Below the pieces are notes generated by a model. That model made no database searches. It was not told where the DNA came from and saw nothing but the letters and a program-made list of their open reading frames with translations. This document shows, piece by piece, positions 23,371 through 34,819 of a DNA stretch of 64,000 nucleotides. Origin of the DNA: Excoecaria cochinchinensis (lineage: Eukaryota; Streptophyta; Magnoliopsida; Malpighiales; Euphorbiaceae). Position numbers and translations under genes: made by a program. Every line of letters starts with the position of its first letter. Position 1 is the stretch's first letter. The DNA is taken from contig CANTUQ010000009.1 of the NCBI GenBank assembly GCA_947683425.1, positions 10,121,001 to 10,185,000 of the forward strand. Direction: 5' to 3'.

Positions 23371-23744
23371 TATGTTAATAATGAATTAAGTTTTAATAAA
23401 ATTATCATGCTTGAAAAAATGATTTACAAATTAATAATACGTTAATTTGGGGATTTTTATATAATGGAATAAAAATATTTTGATGGTCCAAATCCAATAC
23501 ACTAAAAATATTTTGTCATTCAAATGTCAAATTTCAAATAAAAGAATTTTAAGGTTTTCAAAATAGACCAAGTTTTCATAATATATCCATATATTTGGAT
23601 TTTCTATGCTAAAATAAATAAGACATTTTTAGTGCAAAAAATGAATTTCTCAAAATATTTGTCACCATAAGTTAGGACCAATGTCCCAATATTGGATTCC
23701 CCAAATAAAAAAAAATCTTTAAATAAATGAAGCCTTCATAATTA
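23371..23744 (+). mobile_element. Continuation of the LTR-like relic
   Basis: AT-rich, non-coding. It contains GTTAGGACCAATGTCCCAAT (about 23672-23691), a phrase type also found in the Tat-like LTRs. Probably the part of the 20082-21945 relic displaced by the inverted-repeat insertion. Confidence 0.3.
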
Positions 23745-23944
23745 GGGGTGTTCAAAAAAACCGGTGGTTTCAATTAACCTGAAAACCGAACCAAAATCAA
23801 ACCAATTTTTTATGGTTCATAGTTGGTGTTTTATAAGTATTCTAGTTTCGATTTTTGGTTTCAAAAAATGTCGGTTTCGGTTAATCGACCGGTTTAATTA
23901 TATTTTTTTAATATATATATATATATAATATAAAAAAAATTAAA
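23745..23944. repeat. CGGTTT-rich dispersed repeat fragment and (TA)n
   Basis: It begins TTAGGGGTGTTCAAAAAAAC and continues with several AACCGA and CGGTTT words, then a (TA)n run at about 23911-23928. GGGGTGTTCA plus CGGTTT-rich sequence is a common dispersed plant repeat type. It truncates the left LTR of the next element. Confidence 0.4.
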
Positions 23945-24500
23945 ATTATTTTAATAACCATACTTTAACATTACTAATACTGTTATCAGATCTTTATTAT
24001 CTTTACTATTAACTTTAACATCAATGCTATTATGTTTAGTCTGTTAATTCAATGACCAGTTATATTAACAATATTTGCAATTATCTTATTATTGTATTCA
24101 TTTGTCTTTCATTATTTGCTTATAACTTATTACATCGGTTACAGTCAACACTTGGGCACAGTATCAGTTACTAACATATCTATTAAAAAGTCATCATTAC
24201 TGTTGTTAACATGCTAATTAATCGTTATCATTTCCTTTATATCCACAATATTTATTTTACTCTTTCAGTTACATTAATCTTTTTACGTTTCATATATATT
24301 TTATTATCTTTCACTTAATCATTTCTTTTACAGTATCATTTTTAAAACTGTAAACATAATATGTTTACTCTATTTTCCTACTTAATTTTACTAAGTTATG
24401 TTTCTTATTATATACTTGAATCATCAATGCTATTACTTAATCCACTAACTTATTTGTAGGCTTAACATCATTATTCTCTTAACTTTACACATAATTTCTA

Positions 24501-24772
24501 TTAAACTTACTTCATTAAATATCTATCGATAAGATTTTACATTTAATTTCCTTGTTACCGTGACTAGCAGTACAATTAGTATACTAATACTAGAATTACT
24601 CATATTGTTTATTTATCATTATTTCACTATTAACTATTAACCTTACTTCATTAAATATCTATCGATAAGATTTTACATTTAATTTCCTTATTACCGTGAC
24701 TAATAGTACTATTAGTATACTAATACCTAAATTACTCACATTGTTTATTTATTATTATTTCAGTAATCATTA
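24501..24772. repeat. 136-bp tandem duplication
   Basis: The segment starting TTAAACTTACTTCATTAAAT at 24501 is repeated at 24637 with a few differences. The corresponding part of the right LTR (about 43600-43735) has one copy. So the duplication occurred after the two LTRs separated. Confidence 0.8.
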
Positions 24773-25629
24773 TTTAACTATTAACTCTTAACATTTAATG
24801 ACAGTTTTACTCTCTTTTATGTCTTTAGTTCCATTACTAACATTTTTTGGTGACCCCATTACTTTATTCTAGATGTAAAATATCATGAAAATATTAATTA
24901 TCATATTTTACACTTTAGATAATTGACCCAACGTATAATACTTATAATAATTAGATAACATTGTCTTTTACATATTCTATTACACATTCTTAACTCATTG
25001 TGACTTAAATATGAAATTCACAGTATTCAATTAAATTTACCTAACACATTATTATTTATCTTATTTATTTTATCTTATCTTCAATTTTGTTTGACGGATT
25101 TGAATCTACATATCGGTTATCCCTATTCAGAAATAATAATCCTTTAGTATTTCAAAGACGTTTTTCATTCATTTATTAATGCTAATATTACTTATCTATT
25201 TTTCTTACATTTAATCCGATTGCCATTTCCATGATAGTAGCATTAACAATAATATTTCTATTAATATTAACATAAATATCATTATTTTCTCTATTGTCGA
25301 TTAATTAGACGATTACATTCAAATTACCTATTAATTATCCTTTTAAATCCCTTATTTTACCTCGCTATTGACAAATTACATTTAAGTTTCTAGATTTCCA
25401 CCAATTTACAGTTTTACCCTTCACTTTTCACTTATTTACAATAATGTCATTAATTATTTTATTATCTTACATGCAATTTATCACTTAGTCCTTAAAGTTA
25501 TTCTTTTACTACATTACACTAATGTCCTTAAAAATATTAGTAAAATTACAATTTTACCTTTCGATAATTATTTAAATGCAATAATATTTTTAATTTCAAT
25601 TAAATCACTCATTTAAGGACATATATATA

Positions 25630-25850
25630 ATTAATACACATAAAATTTTATATTTGCATTTAGGTCCCATAACTATAGTATAATTATAATTAGGTCCTCA
25701 TATTATGTCACATTTGCATTTAAGTCCTCTAATTATGTCATATTTACATCTAGGTCCCTCAACTATGTCATATTTACATTTTTGTCCCTAAACTATAGCA
25801 TATTTATACTTATGTCCTTGAACTTCCTTATATTTACACAAATGCCACTA
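25630..25850. repeat. Degenerate short tandem repeat in the giant LTR
   Basis: Five or six diverged units of about 37 bp have the pattern TAGGTCCCTAAACTATGTCA followed by TATTTACATTT. The right LTR has the equivalent at about 44650-44830. Confidence 0.65.
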
Positions 25851-27551
25851 ATTTATCTTATTTATTTACTTAATCCACTAGACTAAATTCACATGCATAC
25901 TTTATGAATATAAATAATACATTTAACATCAAATAAACCAATATTTAATTCATTTAATTTTCTATACATGCAAAAATATTCATAGTTGCATTTAAATCTT
26001 TTAATTAGCTGTAAATATGCAAATTGTACACATAAAAGCCCATATTTACGTTTTAGTCCCTTATTATGGGAAAATTACAATTTAGTCTTCAAACTTTACC
26101 AAAATTACAAAAATGCCATTAGTTCATTCTTTGTACTTTTTTATCATTATTTAACATGCAAATTACATTTTTGCCCTTATTAACGTCTATTAACTTATTT
26201 AAGATCAAAATTACCATTATGCCCTCAAAACTATTTATTTATTCTATTTACGTCTATTTTTCACATAAATATTATTTTAATCACAGATTAACCATTTTAA
26301 GCTTATTTTTATCATTTTGCCCATGTATAATACCGGTAGAAATCTATGAACGGGTTAAACGAGACGTGAACCCGATAGCTTCAATACGGAAAAGAGGGAC
26401 CCCGTGGGACCACCCCTATAACACAGACAACAGAAATACTAATTAATACAATATTAAGAAAGAATAATATAGAGTAGGACCGTTATTGGTCTACAGTAAG
26501 TAGGACGTCACGCTCACACAAGCGATCATGTGTCCCTATGGCTAGCCACTATATCCTGAACTAGACTAGACTACTAGATTACTACATAGGGCAACCATCA
26601 TTCCATCTTCACATTTTCATATTGTCATACATACATTTCATGGAATTTTATCATACTATTCCATTCTTTTTGATCCCAATCATGCATTATACATTTAATT
26701 TCCACTTATATGCCATTACATGCCATAAATATCATTAAATTACACGGATACATACATGTATACCATTCGGCCATCATGTCAATATTTAACTATAAATTAT
26801 TTTCATCACCTTTATCATTTATTTAGGTAATTTACATGTCCATTAATATAGCCATGCCATTAATTCACATCAAAACACATCAAAATCACATTTTTACATA
26901 CCTATACCATTTGGCCAACATGTTTATTATCCATTATGTCAATTTTTATTTTTCTAATTCATTCCATTAGCTAGATTTCATGCCATACATCACAAATATA
27001 CCATTTTTATTCTTTAAACATTAAAATATACCTATGAAATCCTAGAAATACCATTCGGCCTACATGTTGTCCATTGTATATCATTTATTTCTTTTCATTT
27101 TAGTTATTCAAAATCTCATTTTTAACCTTCCTCAACATGACAATATGGTTTAATTCAATTAAACATGCATTTTTCACATGCTTTATGTTCAAACATAAAC
27201 AAAAATTATACTTTTAACATGGAAAAAGGAGGATATTGTATCCACTAACCTCATTTTCGTGTGCTAAACCTCTTAAGCAACCTTTCCTTGCCTTAGATCC
27301 TTGAAACACCATCATGTCCTTTATTTTCCTTAAGTGGCCGAATACAATCATCAAAGAAATCACCTTAAATTTGCTTCCTTTATGCTACATAATTACATAA
27401 ACATACACTAGACATCCTGAAATACCTATTTGAACCTTTAAACTAATTTAAAAATATCAACTTTACATACCTCAATTTTACACATAAATTTTTTCACTTA
27501 TTTTCTTCCACTTCTAGCACTGCAAATGGACTCTAATCACCATCACTAGAT

Positions 27552-27554
27552 TTT
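27552..27554. other. Target-site duplication TTT of the CACTA element
   Basis: TTT lies directly before CACTACAAGA; a second TTT lies at 31727-31729 directly after TCTTGTAGTG. The empty site in the right LTR (about 46545-46555, GATTCTAGAGAGG) supports a single insertion. Confidence 0.8.
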
Positions 27555-30500
27555 CACTACAAGATATTTTACTTTTTGTGACGAATTTTTTAATGACGCA
27601 TAAAATTTCGTCACTAATTATAACTTACGACGACGAATTTTTTAAAACGTCACCATACTATTTTTTATTGTAACGAAATTATTTTGTGTCATTTTATATT
27701 TTAATTATCGTCACTAAAAGATTAATTTTGTGACGAAAAAATATATTTCGTCATGATTTATTTAGGAGAAATAATTTCCCACCATTTTTTTTGGAGGAAA
27801 AAAATTTAATGACAAAATAATAACTTATTGCAACGTATAAAATCGTCACCAAATATTTATTTTTCGTGACGAATTATTTTTGTCATAATTAAATAAATTA
27901 AAGATAATAAAATCATTTCGTCACAAATAACATATCGGTATAAAAAATATTATATTTATGATAAATAAATGTATTACAAAAAATGAATGTACTGTGACGA
28001 GATACAATTTCGTCACATTTGATATGGAGGAAAAATTTTCACCCTTTTTTTGGAAGGAAAAAATATAACGGAAAAATTTACTCTTTACGACATATAAATT
28101 CGTCATGAAATACTTATTTTGTTTATGACATTAATTATTTTTGTCACAATTTAATGAATTAGTGACGATAAAATTATTTCGTCACAATAATATTATTTAT
28201 GATAAATAAATATGTTACAAAAAATGAATATATTATGACGAAATACAATTTCATCACTAATACAATCAATTTATGATAATAATAATTTTCTGTCACAGTT
28301 GATTGTAATGTTAATATATGAGAAAAAAATTATGTCATAAAAAATAATTGAATTTAATGCGAAATAGATTTTGGAATGTTTTTTGGATCAGCTCGACCGG
28401 CTAAAAAATTAAAAATTTTGAGGGGTCATAACTTTTGACTCAGGTTGAGTTATGGGAGTCACTATATGTTAAAATGAATCGGTCTGAAAATCAAAATTAA
28501 TTGACTAATTAATAGTTTTTATTTTGAAAAAAATCGATATTAATGGACTAATTATTTTTTGACTCATAGAGTGATTAATCGATTCATGGCCACCCTTAAT
28601 AAAAGATAACATTATAAAAACTAAATTAGTTAATTAAATTAAAAGTCAATTAATAGAACAATTAATTAATTATTAATTTAATGAGAAAAAAATAAATATT
28701 TTTCTTAAATGATAGAAATTACTCAGATTATCCAAATTTTCAGCTTTATATAGATAAATAACAATAATAAATAAATAAATAAAAGTAATACATTTGAACC
28801 ATAGTTAACAACTAAAAAATTGAGAAAAATAACTTAAATATGTAATGGTTACCTGATTCATAAAATCCTATTTTTAGAACTATTTAATTTTTTGGTTGAA
28901 CCGATCGACTAAATCTTAAATAAAAAAATATGATTTAGGGGGTTTTTGGGTTGAGTTGGGAACTTTGGCATCGGTTTGTAAGATAATAAGTCTGTTAATC
29001 CCTAAACCATCTATTTTCTGCCTTCTCTCAATCACCCGATCGTTCTTCTCCCATTTCTCAATCGCACTATTCTCAGTCGACCTGTGCCATCGACGGAAGA
29101 AGAAGCAGAAGAGCCTCAACCTCGCTATACTTTACCCGATCTCATTCTCTCTCTCTGTCTCATTCTCGCTTTCTCTCTATATCGTCTCACTCTCTCTGTC
29201 CCAGTCTCGCGCTCTCTGTCTCCCTCTTTCTCTCTATCATGATCTCACTCTCCCTCACTCGGTTTCGTGATATCAAACAGGTGTGTGTTTTTGACTAAGA
29301 TAGTAATATTTTCTTCCGTATCTAGCAGATTCTGCTTGTTCTAATTTGTTTGTGGGCAAGAGTTATTTACGATTTCTACTGTAGATGTTAAATGCTAAAT
29401 GAATTAATTGTTGCGACCAGATTCTAATGTGTATAGTATTGAAATCTTTGCATTAGGTTAACTGAAATAGCAGATCAAATGAATTTAAACGCTAATTAAA
29501 TTAATTTCTACTCTAATGTTGCTTGCTTGTTCCTTGTTTATTTTATGTGTTTCAGATTATGCAACTCCCTGTTGTAGCTGTGGTATGATTTTTGGCTTGC
29601 AACTAGCACTATCCTAAAATTTTTGTTGTTTATTAGTTCTAACAATTCAAAACATATGTTACCAGTATGTGAGGCAGGTTTTTACAGTTTGTGATGATTT
29701 CCTTCAAAAAAGCAATTCTATTTGTCAATGCATTTGTGAATGCTAGATTTGGTCAGGTAAATATTGTCAAATTTGTATGCTGAAGTGCTTTAGTTTGTAG
29801 GTTATTTGATATTTGTTGTTTGCATAAATCACAGGACAAATTAATGACAATTCCATCAGACTTTTCAAGTGGCGGTTCTTCAGGAAATTGGCTTTTTAAG
29901 AATAAAGAACATGGAAAGGCCAGTGTAGCTGTGAGTCCGGTATGCATTCCTTTAGTATTGCATGATTCTTTCATAATTTTTTGCAAAGTTCTTGTTTATG
30001 TGACTCATAACAGGGTATGATCTTATTGTGGGATGTGGAATAGATATTAAATGAAGTCAAAGTTTAAAAGTGTTATAATTATTTTTCATAGAAAATGAAT
30101 GGATTCCTTGCTCTAATGAAATTTGGTGATTATTATGGAATTTGGATTGTGTGTAAGGGTTTGGCTTGTACGTGTTTTAAAGGGTGGCCTAGTGAGTCTT
30201 TTTTCGTTGTCACTCAGGTAAAATTATACTTGAAAAGCCATTTATATTAGGGATCTATTTTATGACTTGAAGTTGAACTACTTTGTGTGACCTATGCAAC
30301 ATGCAATAATTAATCAAAGCTCTTTGAAAATATTATCTTTTCTTCTCTCATTTTTTCCTGCTCTCTCAAAATGATTAAACTGTATACTCTTCAGATTTTA
30401 GTCGTCAAGGTCTGATATTTTATTTCAAATTCATGTACTGTGCTGCTCAAGGTTGTTGATCTATTTGGTATGGGTTGAAAGTATACTATACTCAAGGGAT

Positions 30501-31726
30501 ACTATGTCTCTAGTTCCCTCTGTCAATTTGTTAAGATTATTTAATGGCTTCATTCTCTGTGCTAATTTTCATCGACATTGTCATTCTTTTTATGGAAATT
30601 CTACTTTGCTTTGGAATCAGAAAGTACTTGGGCATCATTATGCCTAATCGACCTTTGGCCAGTTAAATGAGTTTGATTATGATTTTGACTATGCTAGGAG
30701 TTGCTAAATTTATTATAGGACTATGAGAAGATGGGAAAGAAGAATGCTTTACTTTCTGATTTAAATGGAATTTATTTTCCATTAATTATTTCCTCTTATT
30801 AGAATTTTTTTTTTGTAGGAACGGGATGCAAACTTTGAAGTTTGAACAGAGTATATTTTTGGATTATGTGTTAAGAATATTTTAATTTTTTGCATTAGGT
30901 AATATATTTTTATTTAATTAACATCTTGTTTACATAAATACTCTATTATTAGTTGATTGATAACTTCCTTTAGAAATTTAATTGATTGTATAACATTAAA
31001 TTTAAAATATGTCATTTTTAGTGCAATGTATATATGACAAGTATATTTATCATAATTTGTCGACTTATTAGTTCATAAATGACGATATAATATTCACAAT
31101 TACGATATTAATATTGTCATAAAAAATATTTCTTAATGACAATAAAACATTGTCATTAAAACTAATTTTTTGTGACAATTATTTTTATTTGTTTTTATGT
31201 CACTAATTTGTAAAATAATATGACATTCATCGTTAATATACATTAATTTAATAACGAAATTATTTTTTGTCACTTAAAAGTATTAGATTTAGTGACGAAA
31301 TTAAATATTTTATGACGAAAATTATACTTATTTATGACGATAATTACGTAACCAATGCTTAATGGTTTTAATTAGAAGCATAGTTTCGTCATTAAAAATA
31401 TTTAATTTCGTGACGAATTTTAAATTTGTCATAAAAAATACCAATCTTTAGTGACGATAAACAATATAATGTGACGAAATATAATTTTATTTATGACATA
31501 ATTTTTGTCATGAAAAGTAAGAACTAAAGATGACGATAATAATTTTCGTCATAAAAAATATACTTACGGTGACAAAAAAGTAAATCGTCACGTAAACTTT
31601 TATGTTACGCGCCTACCGTTACGTTCTCTGTGACGATAAAAAATCGTCACCTTATCTTTTTAGCGACGAAAAATGAATTTTTCATGACAATTTTTTGCGT
31701 CATAAAAAGTCAAATTTCTTGTAGTG
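27555..31726. mobile_element. CACTA (En/Spm) non-autonomous element, 4.2 kb
   Basis: The termini are CACTACAAGATATTTTACTT and the inverted GTCAAATTTCTTGTAGTG, flanked by TTT. Subterminal regions (27580-28330 and 31080-31720) are dense in TGACGAAA and TCGTCA words in both orientations, the usual transposase-binding layout of this superfamily. No transposase reading frame is visible. The middle carries gene-like sequence (28956-30900). It interrupts the left giant LTR, whose undisturbed copy exists at about 46545, so the boundaries are certain. Confidence 0.93.
28956..30900 (+). pseudogene. Gene-like, possibly captured sequence inside the CACTA element
   Basis: A CT-rich 5' leader-like stretch (29040-29270) ends at ATCAAACAG followed by GTGTGTG, a good splice donor. 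A likely internal exon at 29835-29939 follows an acceptor (AAATCACAG) and ends before GTATGC. It reads DKLMTIPSDFSSGGSSGN and then WLFKNKEHGKASVAVSP. Another possible exon ends near 29757 before GTAAAT. A last exon-like part around 30820-30900 follows TTTTTTTTTGTAG. I do not recognise the protein. DNA transposons are known to capture host exons; whether this is a captured host gene or decayed element sequence cannot be told without a search. No continuous ORF exists. Confidence 0.4.
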
Positions 31727-32606
31727 TTTAGAGAGGTTTAAATTTGTTTAGGAGGCTTAGATGTGAGGAGAAATTGGAAGAGAAATGAAGAAAATGGAGG
31801 AAGAATGGAGAAACTTCTATTAGGCCAAAGGGAGGAGGAGTGAGGCGATTTATGTAGGGATATCTCTAGAGAAATCTGGTCTTGATGGGTATTTTTAGGT
31901 GTAATTTGAACTGAACTGGTCCAACCAAAGTGGTCCAACCGGTTTGAACATAAATTTTGATTTTCTGGCCAAATTCCACTATTTAATGGTAACTATAAGT
32001 TCCTCAACTTATTTTCACCCCACCAATTCTATCATTCTTAGAATATGAAAAATAGCCTCACTATAAAATTTTAGCTCAATCAGAGTTCATTTGGGGCTTG
32101 ATTCACTTAAATCGGTTCGATTTAACATTGTTCGGTTTTACCGTAATTCTCTAGTCTATTACTGTCAAAAATTCCTAACAATTATTTTAAGCCTTTACAC
32201 TTTCCACACTACATCATTTTAAATTCATTTACTATTTTTAAAAATTCGGTCAAAACTTGGTCAACCCTTACTACTATTGAAGCGAATTATAGGCTTTTCT
32301 TTAGTTTGACTTTCGGTGACCTATTTGACCTCATTTTCACTTCAAATTATACCACTAGACTCTTTATAACTTGTACTTTCCAATAATCCAATAAAATATT
32401 TTTCACTATTGGTTTCCCGGGAGGTCACCCATCAGGGGCTTCCCTAGCCTGAGCACGTTTAACCTTATAACTCCACTGAATTCCAGGACGTAATTACAGG
32501 TATTTTCATACCCAAACCATACTATACATTCTGTAGAATTCACTAATCAGTACTATACCAGTATTCAAGCCATTATATGCCATCTATGGAAATTTGGGCA
32601 ATTACA

Positions 32607-32907
32607 ATTCTCCCCCACTTATAAAAATTTCGTCCTCGAAATTTTCTTATATACCACAATCACATATCACCACCACTATGCTATAAAAACATTCAGTTCA
32701 GGAGATTCATTTACTTTCTATCAACCATCTTACCTTGCATTCTCTTACAATTCTGTAAACTTAAGCTATCCTTATGTCTCCTCAGATACCTTTACTCACT
32801 TCTGTCATCAATACCTATTCATGGCATGTATACGTATCACTTTGTCCTCATTACACTATCCCCGATCTTAGGACCTCCTAAACATTTGCTCTGATACCAA
32901 TAAAAAT
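32607..32907 (-). mobile_element. Minimal internal region (about 300 bp) between giant LTRs
   Basis: On the minus strand: an initiator-Met primer site (32888-32899), about 280 bp without coding content, then CGAGGACGAAATTTTTATAA followed by the polypurine tract AAGTGGGGGAGAA (about 32607-32620). The CGAGGACGAAATT phrase is also the 3' end of the intact Tekay-like element (40476-40488), so this element descends from a chromovirus that lost gag and pol. Confidence 0.85.
32888..32899 (-). other. Primer-binding site (tRNA-iMet)
   Basis: GCTCTGATACCA on the plus strand is the complement of TGGTATCAGAGC, the canonical initiator tRNA-Met primer site. It lies 8 bases from the LTR edge at 32908. Confidence 0.9.
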
Positions 32908-33328
32908 TGTAACACCTTACACCCGTAAGTAGTACGGATATCGGATGCCATAACATTGAACTGAAATACACTGTAATGCACTCAAAAGATTCAGTAGGAT
33001 TTTTTTTCCATAGCAATCATAAACATACATATATAAAAACTTAATAGAACACTAACATACAATTCCACTACTTATACCATATGTCATTGCTTTCATCTAC
33101 TGCGGTCGTATACATGCCATGCCAGTCCTTCTATCCTTGTTGTCGAATACTTCTTTCGGTCATCACTATATCTTCGACCATATCAAGATCTATCACAACC
33201 TGCGTGCAGTAACACTCTGTGCGCTGAGCATTAAAATGCCCAGTGGTGGATATATGTCCTAAATTTTCCACACTACTACTACATGCATGCACACACAAGC
33301 ATATATCTTTATTCCCATTATATGAACA

Positions 33329-33333
33329 TTAAT
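33329..33333. other. Target-site duplication TTAAT, left copy
   Basis: TTAAT is immediately left of the LTR start and is repeated at 42958-42962 immediately right of the LTR end. A perfect 5-bp duplication fits an LTR retrotransposon. Confidence 0.95.
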
Positions 33334-33909
33334 TGTCACATCCCATTTGCCCCCTAGTAGAATGAGCCTGTCTGTCTGTCTGTATGTGTAAGCATTTGCA
33401 TGTGTTCGGCATTTCATAAGGGTATTTTTAGTAAAATATATGCTTTTGGGGTTTGTTAGTATGTGGGTACATACATGGCATTAGTGTGTTAATTAAGTGA
33501 GAAATATTTGTGTGCATGTGTTCAAACCATTGTATGGTATGCATAAGTGAAGAGGGTTTTAGGTGTGAGTAGTGTAGGTTATTTTGGTGGGAGTGAATAG
33601 TTTCACCAATAGGAAAGGGATACATATTTAGGATAAAGAAAAGAAAAAGAAAAGGGAATGAAAGAAAAGGAAATTAGAGATTTACGTTTCTTTTCTCACT
33701 CTTTTTCTTCTTCTCCATTTTCTTTATTTCAAGTACTGTATTGTTGATTCAAGGTCTTATTGGTTAAATTGATTCTCTCTTTGCACCCTCTCTAGTAAGT
33801 AATTGAATTCTCTCATCTAGTTGTTTCATTTACTTCATCTTCTTCTTCCTTAAGTTTAGATTTAACTTAGGGTTTTCTTTGTGAATATTCTTGCTGTGTT
33901 TGTGTTTAG

Positions 33910-33986
33910 CTGAAGCTCCTCGTGATCCAAAGGGTAAAGAGGTTGCTGGACCTAGTGGAGCTAAGTGTTAGAAGCTTAGAATCCAG
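33910..33986 (+). other. Candidate mini-exon in LTR (77 nt)
   Basis: It is flanked by a donor GTAAGT at 33795, an intron of 115 nt ending TTTGTGTTTAG, and a following donor CAG|GTTTGG. After two bases it reads EAPRDPKGKEVAGPSG and ends at TAG. The same layout, phase and peptide type appear at 59737, 63266, 53231, 57781 and, on the minus strand, 55038. An identical copy is at 41083-41159 in the 3' LTR. No in-frame ATG is visible in the upstream exon, so how it would be translated is unknown. Confidence 0.5.
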
Positions 33987-34247
33987 GTTTGGGAATTTTT
34001 GATTGTGTTTTGTGTGATTTTGAATTTACTGTAAAATTCTAGGGTTTATGTTCTTGTAATTTTGAATGCATATGTTCTTGATTTGATTTGGTTAATTATT
34101 GGATGAATTGAGTTGTATGATTGTTGCCTATGTTGGTTGAGATGATTTCTGGAAGGTAAAAACAGGTTTGTATGGTTTTTAAATCAAATTGGGATTGAAT
34201 TCTTTGTTCTGGAAATTCTGGAAAATCGAAGTACTGTTGAATTTCTT

Positions 34248-34618
34248 CTTGTCGCGTGACTCGCTACGAAAGAAGGCAAGTCACGAGACGTGACCCTCGG
34301 TCACGCCGTGACCTGCCTGCTGAGAAGCCAGTCGCGTGACCAGCTGAAGAACAAGCAAGTCACGGGACGTGACCCTCGGTCACATCGTGCGACCTGCGAA
34401 GACGAGGCGTGATCTGTGAAATCACGCAACGTGATCTACGAGGGAGTAGCACGTCACGAGACATGATGCCCAGTCACGCCGTGACCTGCGAGAGCGTTGT
34501 GTGGTTTGTGAAGATCACGCAACGTGACCGGCGAGGAACAAGCAAGTCACGTCGCGTGACCCTCGGTCACGTCGCGTGACCTGCCTGTTGGGAAGGCCAG
34601 TCACGCCTAGTGACCAGC
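34248..34618 (+). repeat. Palindrome array, TCACGGGACGTGACC type
   Basis: Many GTCACG/CGTGAC inverted motifs occur, such as AGTCACGGGACGTGACC, GGTCACGCCGTGACC and GTCACGTCGCGTGACC, with spacers. It lies between GGAAAATCGAAG and TCCGTTCAGCTCGTTTTT. The 3' LTR copy is 41421-41791. CpG sites differ between the two LTRs by C-to-T type changes (for example GTCGCGTGAC against GTTGCGTGAC at the left edge). Confidence 0.9.
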
Positions 34619-34819
34619 CAATCTCGCCCGTTCCTCCGTTCAGCTCGTTTTTCTGAAATTTCCTAGTTTTTAACTCAGAAATGAATCTGGTATTTCTTCT
34701 GAATGGACTTTACTGTTGTATGATGCATGTCTTACTGTTTGAAGCTTTGATGTGCATGATACCATGAATTTCTGATGAATACTATTCTGTACTCTGAAAT
34801 GTGATCTGTTTGACGCATA

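Larger units (their letters stand above)
23945..32606 (-). mobile_element. Left (3') giant LTR, minus orientation, split by CACTA
   Basis: It aligns with 43045-47862 from ATTATTTTAATRACCAYAC onward, with collinear matches throughout (for example CATTCGGCC words, the CTAGAGAGG block and GTTTCCCGGGAGGTCACCC). It ends GGCAATTACA at 32606. Without the CACTA insertion (27555-31726) about 4.5 kb is present. The first roughly 0.5 kb found in the right LTR is missing at 23945, where a dispersed repeat abuts. No gene is present. A 136-bp tandem duplication (24501-24772) distinguishes it from the right copy. Confidence 0.85.

Noticed and set aside
18160..23744. A host gene promoter at 20788 with leader
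   Set aside because: No downstream exon or conserved protein follows, and the surrounding phrases match LTR relics.
33428..33625. 65-residue minus-strand ORF repeated at 40601-40798
   Set aside because: It is duplicated only because both LTRs contain it; its frame is not preserved in the related LTRs at 59111 and 62636.
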